Assembly (NCBI GenBank): GCA_002869615.1
Contig: PKUH01000095.1
Location: 1-64,000, forward strand
Source: Desulfuromonas sp.
Lineage (GTDB): Bacteria > Desulfobacterota > Desulfuromonadia > Desulfuromonadales > UBA2294
Length of the DNA stretch: 64,000 nt
Direction of reading: 5' to 3'
Made by a program: the position numbers and the translations under genes. The notes under the pieces were generated by a model, which worked only from the letters and a program-made list of their open reading frames with translations, searched no databases and was not told the DNA's origin. This document shows positions 33,152 through 43,089 of the stretch, in pieces; position 1 is the first letter of the stretch, and each line of letters starts with the position of its first letter.

Positions 33152-34216
33152 CTAAAAACCACATTCATTGAGAATAGCATCGCACATCCCGTCAAGATCG
33201 ACAACACGACTCACTTTTCCGGTTGCGATCGCCTCTTTCGGCATCCCGAAGACGACGCTACTCTCCTCGGATTCAGCAAGAACCTTGCCTCCCGCCTCAC
33301 TGATCCGAAAAGAACCGGCTGCGCCGTCATTACCCATTCCCGTCAGGACAACACCGAGGGTGGCCAGCCCGAAAAAACCGGCAACCGAATCAAACATTTT
33401 GTCGACAGAAGGAACATAGCGCTGGCCGGGGTCAGGATCCTGAATATGGGCAACGATTGTGTTGCCGCGCCGCCTGAACGTCATATTGGCGCCACCCGGA
33501 GCTACCAGAACCCGTCCCGGCCGAACTTCATCGCCATTTGCAGCTTCCTTGACTTCTAGTGCTGAAAACTTGTTCAGCCTATCAGCAAACGCCCTGGTGA
33601 AGCCGGGCGGCATATGCTGAGAAACAACGAAGGCGATCGGAATCGGATCCTGAATTTCAGAGAAGATCTTCTGCAGGGCCGGCGGCCCGCCAGTCGATGC
33701 TCCGATCGCAACAAGTTCGAATGGACTTTTTTTGCGGCCCTCCTTCAGTGCGCTTCGGAGTCTCTGCGGTTTGGGTACCCCTCCCTCTTGCGAACGACGC
33801 AGAACCTTGTCCATGTCAGTTTCGACGATCGCCGCTACCTTCGCGTGCAGATCGTCACGGATATTGAACAGCTCGGGCTATATCCTGGCACTCGGCTTCG
33901 GAATGAATGTTACGGCGCCGAATTCCATTGCGCGAAAAACGTTTTCATCGTCAGACCGGGAGGAAACGACAATGACCGGAACCGGCCGATTCTGCATAAT
34001 AATCCGCAAAACGGTAAAACCGTCCATGCGGGGCATTTCAAGATCCAGGGTAATCAGATCAGGCTTCAGGTCGATGGCCTTGCGCAGCGCTTCTTCACCA
34101 TCACATGCATAATCAACAACCTTAACCCCCGGGATCTCCTCGAGCATCCGGATGATGGTACGACGATTATAAGCCGAGTCGTCAACAACCAGGACTTTTA
34201 TCGTGTTTTTACTCAT
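33152..34216 (-). pseudogene. cheB: Protein-glutamate methylesterase CheB interrupted by one in-frame UAG
   Basis: From ATG 34216 the frame encodes a complete receiver ([30 protein letters not shown]) and meets TAG at codon 113 (33880-33878). Without a frame change it continues PELFNIRDDLHAKVAAIVETDMDKVLRRS, the normal linker, into the methylesterase with the catalytic Ser in GASTGG, His in SQHMPPGFTRAF and GMGNDGA. It ends at another TAG (33152). As read by the standard code it makes a free receiver. A separate esterase could start at 33814. The esterase half keeps all catalytic residues. Neighbour cheR overlaps its start. Confidence 0.85.
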
Positions 34217-35106
34217 GGCTGCACCATAAAGCTTTGCGGGGCCGGACGCTGGTAGACCATGTCATTGATAAAATGGCGCAGGGCAAAGGCACTGGTTATG
34301 TTCATCAGGGATTCGGAATGGCCGAGCAGAAGAAATCCCTCAGGCCGTAATCGCTGAAAAAAACTTTCAATGACTTTCTTTTTCGCAGCGACATCGAAAT
34401 AGATAATGACGTTACGGCAGAAGATGACATCCATTTTACCTAGGAGTGACACCCGGGGCGCATCAAACAGGTTCAGATGGCTGATCGATACCAGATTCTT
34501 TATTTCGTCGTTAATTCGGAACTTATCGTCAACCGGAGTAAAAAATCTTTTTTTGATCGCCTCATCGGTCGATCGGAACGAGGCGTCGCCATAAACTCCC
34601 TTACGAGCAACCTGCAGGACGCGATGGCTGATATCAGTACCGACAATTTCAATCTGCCAATCCTTGAATTCCGGTTTATCGAATATCAACATTGCAATTG
34701 TATAAGGCTCTTCACCGGTTGAACATCCGGCACTCCAGATGCGGATTTTTTTCTCTTCGTTGTTCGCTTCCTTGCGTATCTTCAATTCCGGCAGAATTTC
34801 ATCGGTAAATGTTTTGAGCTGAAAATCTTCACGAAAAAAATAGGTCTCATTGGTAGTGATGATATTGATGACTTCGTTGAGCTCCTGATCTTTCACCTTA
34901 TTGTAACGCAACAGGTAGTAGTAATCCTTGAAATTGGAGAGGCGATGATATTGCAGGCGCTTGCCGATACGTCTCTCAAGCAGGAACTTGGATCCTTCAT
35001 CAAAGAAAATTCCACAATGCTGATAGATGAAATCCCGCAACAGGCGGAACTCCTCATCATTCATTTCTATTTCCGGACCTGAAAACAACATCTCGTGGTT
35101 ATTCAA
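34213..35106 (-). CDS. cheR: Chemotaxis protein methyltransferase CheR
   Basis: The 297-residue protein has the N-terminal helical domain ([25 protein letters not shown]), NETYFFRE, the SAM motif [17 protein letters not shown] and [11 protein letters not shown]. It methylates chemoreceptor glutamates. ATGA overlap with cheB, and an 8-base overlap with the HEAT-repeat gene upstream. Confidence 0.96.
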   Translation of the reverse strand: MNNHEMLFSGPEIEMNDEEFRLLRDFIYQHCGIFFDEGSKFLLERRIGKRLQYHRLSNFKDYYYLLRYNKVKDQELNEVINIITTNETYFFREDFQLKTFTDEILPELKIRKEANNEEKKIRIWSAGCSTGEEPYTIAMLIFDKPEFKDWQIEIVGTDISHRVLQVARKGVYGDASFRSTDEAIKKRFFTPVDDKFRINDEIKNLVSISHLNLFDAPRVSLLGKMDVIFCRNVIIYFDVAAKKKVIESFFQRLRPEGFLLLGHSESLMNITSAFALRHFINDMVYQRPAPQSFMVQP

Positions 35107-37123
35107 TCCCCTGTTTCAAGCCAGAAAGAAGATATTGCAATTCCTGACGAACGATGTCGTTATCTTCATTCTGCATCATAATTTCCAACCTGTTGCAGCA
35201 AGCAGGACCTTCTATTTCCGCCAGTACCCGCGCCGCTTCGAGTCGTATTTCCTGATGTGAGTGATTCAGTAATTTCTCTTCAACACCCCTGATCCAGTCT
35301 CTGCTTCCCGAATACTGAAGGAACTTCAGTGCTGCACTGACCACTTCATCATCATTATGTTCGAGGGCACGCAATAAATAATCCTGAAAATCACACAGGC
35401 CGAGGGTATCCAGGGTCTCCAGGACAGCAATACTGACCATACCGACCGGATCCATCAACACCGGAGCAATCATCGGCGCGGCATCGGCACCACAGAGTCG
35501 ACCGAGTGAACGGACTGCCGCCGACCTGACCCACATATCTTCATCCTGAAGAGCCAGACAGAGCGGATCGACGACCTCATGATCGCCGGTCAGTCCGAGG
35601 GTCTCGGCTGCAAGGGCCCGTACTTCATTTTCTTCATCGGTCAGGGCTAGCATCAGGGCGGGAAGATGCCCGGCACCTGTTTTCCCTTCGATTGACCTGA
35701 TCGCCGCACTCCGCACCTGAGCTGATTCATCCTTGATGGCAAAGGCAAGATGTTCCTCGATCTCATCTCCGTCGAGGCGCCCAAGAACCGTAACGGCATA
35801 CATTCTGATTTGTGGATCACTATGCTCGAGTAGCGGGCTCACACTTTTTACCGTTTGCTCCCGATAACGCTCGCCAAAAAGCGAAAGGGCCTGAAGTGCC
35901 GTTTCACAGATCTCCTCGACATCGTCGCCGAGGGCTTCAATCAATACAGGGAGCGCCTTTTCATTACTGACCTTGCCAAGCGACTGGATTACAACCTGCC
36001 GCATTTCAGGATCAGGGTCCTTGCTGACCGACAACAACAGATCTACCGCCGAGGTTGCCCCGACTTCGCCATACAGATATGCCAGATAGGCCTTGGCCCG
36101 ACCTTCGACTCCACCCCAGGCACCGAGAAGTGCCGCCGTATCCATCCGGCCAAGAGCGACAAGGGCGCTGACGGCATCCTCACGGAGATCAGGATCATCG
36201 ATTAACCCGAGCAAACTCGACACACTGTCCTTGTTGCCGATACAGGAAAGCAGAGATATCGCGGCCTTCTGAATCGACGGCCCACCATCTACGAGCAACT
36301 CTTTGACCGCTGCAGTAACCGACTCATTAGAGCGCATCACCATGACATTGCCGAAAAAGTCACGGGCCTGATAAGAAATCTGTCCGAGAGCCATGACGGC
36401 GGCCTCGCGCACATTCTTCATTTCATCTGACAGGCTCTGAACCAGAAAAGGAATAGCCGCAGCATCGCCGACCCGGCCAAGACAATCGAGCAGGGCTTTG
36501 CGCAACAACTTATCATCACTGTAATCAAGTAATCGATCAACCGGAACCGAGGCATCAATCTGCCCCAGGGCTTCGAGAATGGTGAAGCGGAACAACAGAT
36601 CCGGCTTCTCCATCGCCTCGAGCAACGGCGTAACCGCTTCGGAGGCACCAAGCTTGCCGAGGTTTTCGGCCGCCGCCGCCCGGACATTGCTGTCATCATC
36701 CTTGAGGGCTTCAATCATCGCCGGGATGGAACGATCATCCGGAATCTCACCAAGTATATCGAGTGCGAATTTACGAACGTCCTGATCTTCGGATTTAATC
36801 TCACGGATCAGCGGCGGAACAGAGAACCGGCCGAGGCGGATCAGAATTTCCACGGCGGTATTACGCAATCCGGCATTGTCCTCAGAGTAAAGAAACCTGA
36901 TAATTTCCTCGATATGCTCTTCGACCCGAGGAATCAGCAGGAAAATCTCGGTTGCTTCCTTGCGAACCCGCCAACTGGAATCGGTGAAAGCAGTATAAAG
37001 TTGTGCCAGATACGAGTTTGCATTTTTCCGGTCAACCAGATGTAAAGCACCGAGCCGCTCTTCTTCCTGCTCCGACTTCAGCAACTGTTGAATTTTTGCG
37101 ATATTGTCCGACAGCTCTGCCAT
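35099..37123 (-). CDS. HEAT-repeat protein of the chemosensory cluster
   Basis: This 674-residue protein consists almost entirely of HEAT/PBS-lyase-like repeats of about 31 residues (pattern D-x-x-VR-x-x-A-x-x-LG, for example NVRAAAAENLGKLG and WVRSAAVRSLGRL). The super-helix is a protein-binding scaffold. ATG at 37123 follows AGGAG; the preceding TTG is less likely. It probably docks a receiver, CheR or CheB, by position; the partner is unknown. Confidence 0.92.
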   Translation of the reverse strand: MAELSDNIAKIQQLLKSEQEEERLGALHLVDRKNANSYLAQLYTAFTDSSWRVRKEATEIFLLIPRVEEHIEEIIRFLYSEDNAGLRNTAVEILIRLGRFSVPPLIREIKSEDQDVRKFALDILGEIPDDRSIPAMIEALKDDDSNVRAAAAENLGKLGASEAVTPLLEAMEKPDLLFRFTILEALGQIDASVPVDRLLDYSDDKLLRKALLDCLGRVGDAAAIPFLVQSLSDEMKNVREAAVMALGQISYQARDFFGNVMVMRSNESVTAAVKELLVDGGPSIQKAAISLLSCIGNKDSVSSLLGLIDDPDLREDAVSALVALGRMDTAALLGAWGGVEGRAKAYLAYLYGEVGATSAVDLLLSVSKDPDPEMRQVVIQSLGKVSNEKALPVLIEALGDDVEEICETALQALSLFGERYREQTVKSVSPLLEHSDPQIRMYAVTVLGRLDGDEIEEHLAFAIKDESAQVRSAAIRSIEGKTGAGHLPALMLALTDEENEVRALAAETLGLTGDHEVVDPLCLALQDEDMWVRSAAVRSLGRLCGADAAPMIAPVLMDPVGMVSIAVLETLDTLGLCDFQDYLLRALEHNDDEVVSAALKFLQYSGSRDWIRGVEEKLLNHSHQEIRLEAARVLAEIEGPACCNRLEIMMQNEDNDIVRQELQYLLSGLKQGIE

Positions 37124-37132
37124 CAATAACTC

Positions 37133-38050
37133 CTACGGGGCTCCTTCAGCTCGTCGACGGGCGATAAATGCCTCAAATTCGACCTGCAACACATCGTTGC
37201 CATTCTCGACAAGGCCCGGAAAACGTTCCTTGAAAAGTTTTCTGCCCTCGTTTATCTCTTTGGCCAAAAGATCAAAAAAGGTGCCGGAATGAATCCCCTC
37301 TTCAACTTTCTCCTGATTATACAGGGCTATATCAGAGACGATATTACGGGCGAGGCGGTGCGCCTTTTCCGGGACTTCAGCTTTTTCGGACGCCGAAATC
37401 TCATCTTCTTCAGCCTGCTGAATCTTGTTGTTCATTTCGTCGGTGAATTGCCTGGCTATCTGCTCCTCGCCCGGTGCGGGAACTTCGCCGGGAACCTGTA
37501 CTTCAGAGGGGTCAGGTGGTTCGGAAGTCGCCGGTTCAGCACCACTGACCAATTGGTGGATATAAGCAACCAGATCATTCGGAATATGATGTTTTTCGAT
37601 ATAGGCATCGGCACCGTACAATGACGCCGGCGTCCGCTTGTAAGCCATCTTGTTGTAGACAGAAGAGAGAAGAATGATTTTGACATTTTCAAGGCCGGGA
37701 ATTGCCCGGACCTTTTCGACTACCTCAAAAGCGTACAATCCCGGCAACGCAACATCGACAATAATCGCCTGAGGCGGCTTTGCCTTCATCAGGGTCAGAG
37801 CGCTCGGCCCGTCGTGACTGATGTGGCAACTGATTTCCGCCTTCTGCAGAATAGCACTGATCGTTTCACACAGAGCCTGATCATTATGCGCGATCAGAAC
37901 ATGGATCGAGACTGCCGGTTGTGATAATGCCGGGACCTGTGCCTGGAAAACCTTTTGGCATTTAACGCATTTCAAAGTGACCTGTTTACCGCCAAACTTC
38001 TCCTTATTCAATCGGTACTGGGAAGAACAGGTTGGACAATTGGTTATCAT
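37133..38050 (-). CDS. Zinc-ribbon response regulator (MJ0042-type finger plus receiver)
   Basis: It starts MITNCPTCSSQYRL with CxxC...CVKC, an MJ0042-type zinc ribbon (residues ~1-40). A receiver follows at about 52-170, with phosphoacceptor Asp in AIIVDVALPGL. The last ~120 residues are acidic and helical, with no known fold (NNKIQQAEEDEISASEKAEVPEKA). No DNA-binding output is visible. It ends in TAG, ten bases before the HEAT gene start. An ATG 12 bases upstream of the chosen start is also possible. Confidence 0.85.
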   Translation of the reverse strand: MITNCPTCSSQYRLNKEKFGGKQVTLKCVKCQKVFQAQVPALSQPAVSIHVLIAHNDQALCETISAILQKAEISCHISHDGPSALTLMKAKPPQAIIVDVALPGLYAFEVVEKVRAIPGLENVKIILLSSVYNKMAYKRTPASLYGADAYIEKHHIPNDLVAYIHQLVSGAEPATSEPPDPSEVQVPGEVPAPGEEQIARQFTDEMNNKIQQAEEDEISASEKAEVPEKAHRLARNIVSDIALYNQEKVEEGIHSGTFFDLLAKEINEGRKLFKERFPGLVENGNDVLQVEFEAFIARRRAEGAP

Positions 38051-38089
38051 ATCTATTTCCATTTAAATGATTTATTGAATCCTATTTCT

Positions 38090-38620
38090 TTAATCGACAA
38101 TCTCATTGAGATTCGTGCGGATCTGGTCGAGATCAAGTTTTTCATCGGTTGAAAGGATTTTCTCAAGATTAAGGATCATGACCAGGTCTTCATCGCGCTG
38201 ACATACGCCGAGAAAATAGTCGGCCTCCTGTCCTTTCAAAAACCTTGGTGCCGGCTGAATCTCCTGCCGGGTAAAGGTCCTCACTTCAGCGACCTCATCC
38301 ACCATCAGACCGATAACCTTGCCGGCAAGGACAGATATGATCGTCCTGTTTTTATGGCCGCCATCGACGACCGGCTGATCAAAGCGACGACGCAGATCAA
38401 CAACCGGGATCACAGCCCCACGCAGGTTGATTACCCCTTCGATAAATCGAGGCGCTTTCGGAACAGGAGTCAGCTTCTGCGGCCTGATTACCTCCTTGAT
38501 CCGGAGGATGTCGAGTGCATACAACTGATCGCCAACCTGAAAACAGGCAAGCTGAATCTCCTTCCGCGAGGTTTCTTCCGATTCAGATGCTGCATCGGAG
38601 TGAGAAAACTCTTTAATCAT
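38090..38620 (-). CDS. cheW: Chemotaxis coupling protein CheW
   Basis: The 176-residue single CheW domain has IQLACFQVGDQLYALDILRIKEVIR, FIEGVINLRGAVIPVVDLRRRF and VIGLMVDEVAEV. It couples receptors to CheA. Its start overlaps the stop of the upstream cheY-like gene by four bases. Confidence 0.95.
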   Translation of the reverse strand: MIKEFSHSDAASESEETSRKEIQLACFQVGDQLYALDILRIKEVIRPQKLTPVPKAPRFIEGVINLRGAVIPVVDLRRRFDQPVVDGGHKNRTIISVLAGKVIGLMVDEVAEVRTFTRQEIQPAPRFLKGQEADYFLGVCQRDEDLVMILNLEKILSTDEKLDLDQIRTNLNEIVD

Positions 38621-38988
38621 TTTGCCAAAAACCGCTGTATTGTCTCGATAACCATAACCGACTTGAATGGTTTGGTGATGTACCAGTCGGCTCCGACTTT
38701 TTCACCGCGAGCCATATCTTCCCGGCTTTTCTTCGCAGTCAGCATAATCACCGGGATGTCGGTGGTTTCCGGATCATCCTTAATGCGCTGGCAGACTTCA
38801 AAGCCATCAATTTCAGGCAACATGATATCGAGCAGTACCAGGTCCGGCTTCTCTTCGGCAATGGCATCCAGCGCTTGCTGCCCGTTGGAAACACCGCGAA
38901 CATCATACCCCTTCGATGTAAGAAGAATGCTTTCCAGTTTGAGCAAGCTCTCTTCATCTTCGACAATCAGAATCTTCTTCTTAGCCAC
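38617..38988 (-). CDS. CheY-like response regulator
   Basis: The 123-residue receiver has ILIVEDEESLL, LVLLDIMLPEIDG, IMLTAKK and ITKPFKS. It sits between two cheW genes and has no output domain. Confidence 0.93.
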   Translation of the reverse strand: MAKKKILIVEDEESLLKLESILLTSKGYDVRGVSNGQQALDAIAEEKPDLVLLDIMLPEIDGFEVCQRIKDDPETTDIPVIMLTAKKSREDMARGEKVGADWYITKPFKSVMVIETIQRFLAK

Positions 38989-39010
38989 GGGAGACTCCTT
39001 TCTCCTTCAA

Positions 39011-39808
39011 TCAAACGAGTTCAGCATCCATAACGCTTGATAAATGCAATAAAATCAACATCTTGCCATCAACCCTGCCAACTCCTTCAACGAAGTCACG
39101 ATCAAGGCCCGACAAAACCGTTGGTGGCGGTTCAATATTTGCTAATGGAACATTTACAACCTGATTAATCCTGTCAACGATAAAACCGGCCAGACGTTCG
39201 TTATTCTGGCAAACGATAATTCTCGACGAAGAACTGACTTCGGTCTGATCAAGGTTCAAACGGCGGTTCAGATCAAACACCGGGACAATGATGCCACGGA
39301 GAGAGATAATGCCCTTGATAAAATCAGGAACACGTGGAATATCTGTCACTTCACGGGGTTTTATAATCTCACTCACCGAATCAATCGTCAGCGCATACTC
39401 TTCATTGGCCAGAGCAAACGTCAACCATTGTTGAACATCCTGATCGACGCTATCATCATCGTTGGTCAGCGCCTGCAGATAGTTCGCCTCAGTTGCCAGG
39501 CCACCGTCGACAGTGAAAGCGAAAAGGGCATCGAGAGGATCGTTTTCCACCGGTTCTTGCTGCTCCGGTTCGGTTGCAACCGGGTCTTCGATAAAAGGCT
39601 CGTCGGCAACCTTAACCTCTTCCCCGGCAACGGCATCTTCCTGCATCGGCTCTTCGTCCGGTTCGATTGGAGGAGGCTCAGCTACAGGCGGTTCATCAAC
39701 CGGCGGCTGATCAACCTGATCCGCGACCGGCTCACTGACCGGTTTTTCCGAATCACGTTTATCCTGCTGTCTGACTTTCGCTTTTTTTCTGATCTCAACA
39801 AGATCCAT
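39011..39808 (-). CDS. CheW-domain protein with a long acidic, Pro-rich N-terminal extension
   Basis: In this 265-residue protein the first ~120 residues are disordered-looking (repeated EPVADQVDQPPVDEPP and acidic stretches). The CheW domain follows (WLTFALANEEYALTIDSVSEIIK, FIKGIISLRGIIVPVFDLNRRL). The extension could be a flexible tether that alters array geometry. It lies between the AAA+ ATPase gene and the cheY-cheW pair. Confidence 0.9.
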   Translation of the reverse strand: MDLVEIRKKAKVRQQDKRDSEKPVSEPVADQVDQPPVDEPPVAEPPPIEPDEEPMQEDAVAGEEVKVADEPFIEDPVATEPEQQEPVENDPLDALFAFTVDGGLATEANYLQALTNDDDSVDQDVQQWLTFALANEEYALTIDSVSEIIKPREVTDIPRVPDFIKGIISLRGIIVPVFDLNRRLNLDQTEVSSSSRIIVCQNNERLAGFIVDRINQVVNVPLANIEPPPTVLSGLDRDFVEGVGRVDGKMLILLHLSSVMDAELV

Positions 39809-39835
39809 CTGTCACTGCTTTCACTTATGTAGAAT

Positions 39836-40639
39836 CTAGTTCATATCAAGTTCAGCCATCACGGCCTGCATGACAGAGCCATCAATGGTCGAGACATCCC
39901 TGCCAAATCCCTCGAGCAGGGCCAGGGTCGCAGCATGATTAATTTTGCGGGGAATCCCGTCGGAATACTCATAAATCCGGTCAATCGCATCCGGTAGAAA
40001 AATCCCGGATGGACCACCCGCAATCTCGATCCGGCAATCGATATAGTCTCCGATCTCTTCCCGATCAAGAGGCTTGAGATCATACTGCATGCCGAAGCGC
40101 TGCCTTAAAGGTTCATAAACACGATGTGCCAGGCGTTTGCGCAACTCGGGTTGTCCCATCAGAACAACGCTGATCAGGTTTTGATCGTCGAGTTGATAAT
40201 TGGTTAACAACCTGATTTCATCAAAAGTCTCCTTATGCGGAACCAGTTGGGCTTCATCTACAATTAAAACCGGACAGACTCCCGTTTCATAAAGACCATA
40301 TAGCTGACCACCAATTTGTTCAAGGAGATCAACCTTGAACCGGGCCGGTTCTTCAATCCCGATTCGCACCGCCAATGAGCGCAGGAATTCCATCGGAGAC
40401 AACCGGGGGTTAATCAGAAGAATCACCTTATATGATTCATCGAGCTCATCAATCAGGGCACGGGACAGTGTTGTTTTACCACAGCCAATCTCGCCGGTCA
40501 GAAGAATAAGATCCCGCTCTTCAACCGCATAGACCAGGCGGGAAAGAGCCTCCTTGTGCTTCTTGCTGAGATACATGAAGCGAGGATCCGGTGTTTTACT
40601 GAACGGCTTGTCAGTCAGTCCGTAAAATGCCTCATACAT
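39836..40639 (-). CDS. ExeA/GspA-type AAA+ ATPase in the chemosensory cluster
   Basis: ATG at 40639 gives MYEAFYGLTDKPFSKTPDPRFMYLSKKHKEAL, the classical ExeA-family start. Walker A is GEIGCGKTT, Walker B LIVDEAQ, with a C-terminal helical lid (YSDGIPRKINHAATLALL). It lacks the C-terminal membrane and peptidoglycan-binding parts of ExeA. Its start overlaps the cheA stop, so it is co-translated. A GTG extension of six codons is possible. It may position or activate the Che array; this is unusual company for such an ATPase. Confidence 0.88.
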   Translation of the reverse strand: MYEAFYGLTDKPFSKTPDPRFMYLSKKHKEALSRLVYAVEERDLILLTGEIGCGKTTLSRALIDELDESYKVILLINPRLSPMEFLRSLAVRIGIEEPARFKVDLLEQIGGQLYGLYETGVCPVLIVDEAQLVPHKETFDEIRLLTNYQLDDQNLISVVLMGQPELRKRLAHRVYEPLRQRFGMQYDLKPLDREEIGDYIDCRIEIAGGPSGIFLPDAIDRIYEYSDGIPRKINHAATLALLEGFGRDVSTIDGSVMQAVMAELDMN

Positions 40640-42680
40640 TGACGTTACTGTCTCCACGCAGCGCTTCAGTCATCAGACCGCCAACATCAAGAACCAGAAT
40701 AGTTTTCTGGTTTCCGAGATCGGCAGCACCGGCAATCCCCTTGACAAAGGATAACGTGTTGCCAAGAGACTTGATCACTACATCCTGTTGACCCAGCAGA
40801 TCATCGACAACAATACCGAGCCGTTTTTCGGCCAGGCCGACAACGGCGACGAAACAACGACCATCCTGACTCTCTTTTTTCGGTAAATCGAAAATCTCAG
40901 CCAAACGGAGCAACGGCAAGGTATTCTGGCGCAGTTCAATAACTTCCTTGCGTTCAATCGTCTTGATCGAGGATTCTTCTATCATCAGGGTTTCGAGAAC
41001 CGAGTTAATCGGAACTGCGTAGGTTCTGTCGGAAACGTCGACAATCAGAGCCTTTATAATCGCCAGCGTGATCGGTAGAGTAATTGCCAACGAAGTACCT
41101 CTGCCAACTTCACTGTCAATTTCAATCATGCCGGAGAGTGCGGCAATATTGTTTTTGACGACATCCATACCGACACCGCGCCCCGACAGCTCACTGACCT
41201 CTTCCCGGGTTGAAAATCCGGGCATAAAAATTAGATCGTAGACATCTTCCCGGGTCAATTCGGTATTACTGCTGATCAACCCCTTGCTGACTGCTTTTTT
41301 CCGGATGATTTCCTCGTCTATGCCGCGGCCATCATCCTTTATTTCAATAACGACATGATTACCCTTCTGCGAAGCCCAGAGGCAGATTGTCGCCTGCTCC
41401 GGTTTGCCGGCTGCCTTGCGCTCGGCCGGTGACTCAATACCATGATCAATCGCGTTGCGGATGATGTGTTGCAAAGGATCAGAAAGGTCTTCAACAATCA
41501 GCTTATCAAGCTCCGTATCTGCGCCCTGAATATCAAGTGCGACTTTTTTATCCTGGGATTTGGCGACCTGGCGGACGATCCGCAACATCTTATCGAATAT
41601 CTGGGCAACCGGAACCATACGGACATCCATGACCCCTTTTTGCAGATCCTCGAGTTTACGTTCAAGTTCCCGGGTCGCCTTCTGTATTTTATTGACAATT
41701 TCATCCCGACCGCTCGATTTCAGTCGATCAACAATATCGATGAATGCCCCCTTTGAAAGGACAAGTTCACCGACGATATTCATCAGCTCGTCGAGTTTGT
41801 CGATATCAACCCGAACCGTGCGACTGATCGATCGGAGACTACTTCCGGCATCCTGTTGACCCGGTGCAGCAATATCGACCTCGGGCTCGACATAACCTGC
41901 AGTATCATCCACAGAAGTATCGGCCACAGATTGTGAGGTGCCACCGATGATCGATTCTACAACAATTTCGTCGTCGGCGATCAACTCGACAACATCTGCG
42001 ACACTGCGGTCCGTTCCGAGAAGGAGCTGGAAAGCAATTTTTTCGGCCAGGTCACCGGCATAAGGCAGCGTACTGATAACCTCACCAAGCTGTTTTAGCA
42101 GATCAGAGACCGATGCCAGTCCCTGATCAAAATTGGAAAGATCAAAACTGACCTTGACCCGGTAAAGATTGTTCCCTTTTTTCAGGTTTTCGAGTAAACG
42201 ATGTTCTTCATACTCGGTCAGAACATTAAGAATTTCCGGATCGATATCGTAGTCAGCCAGACCTGAACCGCCAGCGGCGTTGCCTGACATAACCAACTGT
42301 ATACGGGCGATAACAGATGATATATCGCAACTGAAAGATTCATCTTCACTTTTGCCGTGAACAAGCTGGGTCAGAAAAGAGAGGGACTCGAAAAGGGTTT
42401 CAATCAGGTTGTCACTGAGCGGGATTTTGCCAAGTCGGAAATTATCGAGCAGATTCTCCATATGGTGCGCCAGGTCGGCGACATCGCTGAAACCGAACAT
42501 CCCGGCCAGCCCTTTGAGCGAGTGCGCGCCACGGAAGATACTGTTGATCAGCTCAGGATCGGACTCACCCTGCTCTACCGAATCCCCGAGGGTTACGAGA
42601 TCAAGATTGAGCTTCTCGATTATCTCTTCAGCCTCGCCAAGAAATTCTTTTAGCGCTTGTGAGGACGTGTCGCTGGACAA
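40632..42680 (-). CDS. cheA: Chemotaxis histidine kinase CheA
   Basis: The 682-residue kinase has one Hpt domain (FRGAHSLKGLAGMFGF, with phospho-His), a second poorly recognised region at about 165-240, and dimerisation helices (RTVRVDIDKLDELMNIVGELV). The HATPase has RNAIDHGIESPAER, DDGRGID and RGVGMDVVKNNI, and a CheW-like P5 follows. A CheY-binding P2 is not obvious. It is the core kinase of the cluster. No methyl-accepting receptor gene lies in this operon. Confidence 0.96.
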   Translation of the reverse strand: MSSDTSSQALKEFLGEAEEIIEKLNLDLVTLGDSVEQGESDPELINSIFRGAHSLKGLAGMFGFSDVADLAHHMENLLDNFRLGKIPLSDNLIETLFESLSFLTQLVHGKSEDESFSCDISSVIARIQLVMSGNAAGGSGLADYDIDPEILNVLTEYEEHRLLENLKKGNNLYRVKVSFDLSNFDQGLASVSDLLKQLGEVISTLPYAGDLAEKIAFQLLLGTDRSVADVVELIADDEIVVESIIGGTSQSVADTSVDDTAGYVEPEVDIAAPGQQDAGSSLRSISRTVRVDIDKLDELMNIVGELVLSKGAFIDIVDRLKSSGRDEIVNKIQKATRELERKLEDLQKGVMDVRMVPVAQIFDKMLRIVRQVAKSQDKKVALDIQGADTELDKLIVEDLSDPLQHIIRNAIDHGIESPAERKAAGKPEQATICLWASQKGNHVVIEIKDDGRGIDEEIIRKKAVSKGLISSNTELTREDVYDLIFMPGFSTREEVSELSGRGVGMDVVKNNIAALSGMIEIDSEVGRGTSLAITLPITLAIIKALIVDVSDRTYAVPINSVLETLMIEESSIKTIERKEVIELRQNTLPLLRLAEIFDLPKKESQDGRCFVAVVGLAEKRLGIVVDDLLGQQDVVIKSLGNTLSFVKGIAGAADLGNQKTILVLDVGGLMTEALRGDSNVNV

Positions 42681-42689
42681 AGAGGCCTC

Positions 42690-43073
42690 CTAAACAAGGT
42701 ATTGCCGGATGAGCGCCTGCAATTCCTCGGGATTAAAAGGCTTGACCAAGTAGGCATCAGCCCCGAGAGAAATTCCCTTTTCGCGGTCTTTTTCACTCCC
42801 CTCCGTACTGATAATAAACAGAGGTGTTTCCTTATAATTCGGATTGTTTTTGATAAAACTGATCAGTTCGAGACCATTAATATCCGGCATATTGATGTCG
42901 GTAATAACCAGATCAACCTTTTCCCGCGGCAGGATCCTGAGCGCCTCGAAACCATTGGCCGCTTCGATCAGTTCATAACCACCCATAACAGAGATTGTCG
43001 AAGCGATCAGCGACCGCATCGTCTGGGAATCTTCAGCAATCAGAATTTTTTTGGACACCGATCCAGTCTCCAT
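42690..43073 (-). CDS. CheY-like response regulator
   Basis: The 127-residue receiver has ILIAEDSQTMRSL, LVITDINMPDING, FIISTEG and LVKPFNP. It lies directly before cheA (9-bp gap) and closely resembles the last receiver of the cluster. It ends in TAG at a natural domain end. Confidence 0.94.
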   Translation of the reverse strand: METGSVSKKILIAEDSQTMRSLIASTISVMGGYELIEAANGFEALRILPREKVDLVITDINMPDINGLELISFIKNNPNYKETPLFIISTEGSEKDREKGISLGADAYLVKPFNPEELQALIRQYLV

Positions 43074-43089
43074 TGCAAATCATATTTCA

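Noticed and set aside
37124-38050. A UAG-joined fusion of the zinc-ribbon receiver and the HEAT protein, which are in the same frame
   Set aside because: The HEAT gene has its own AGGAG and ATG after the TAG, and both proteins are complete, so this is a normal gene boundary.
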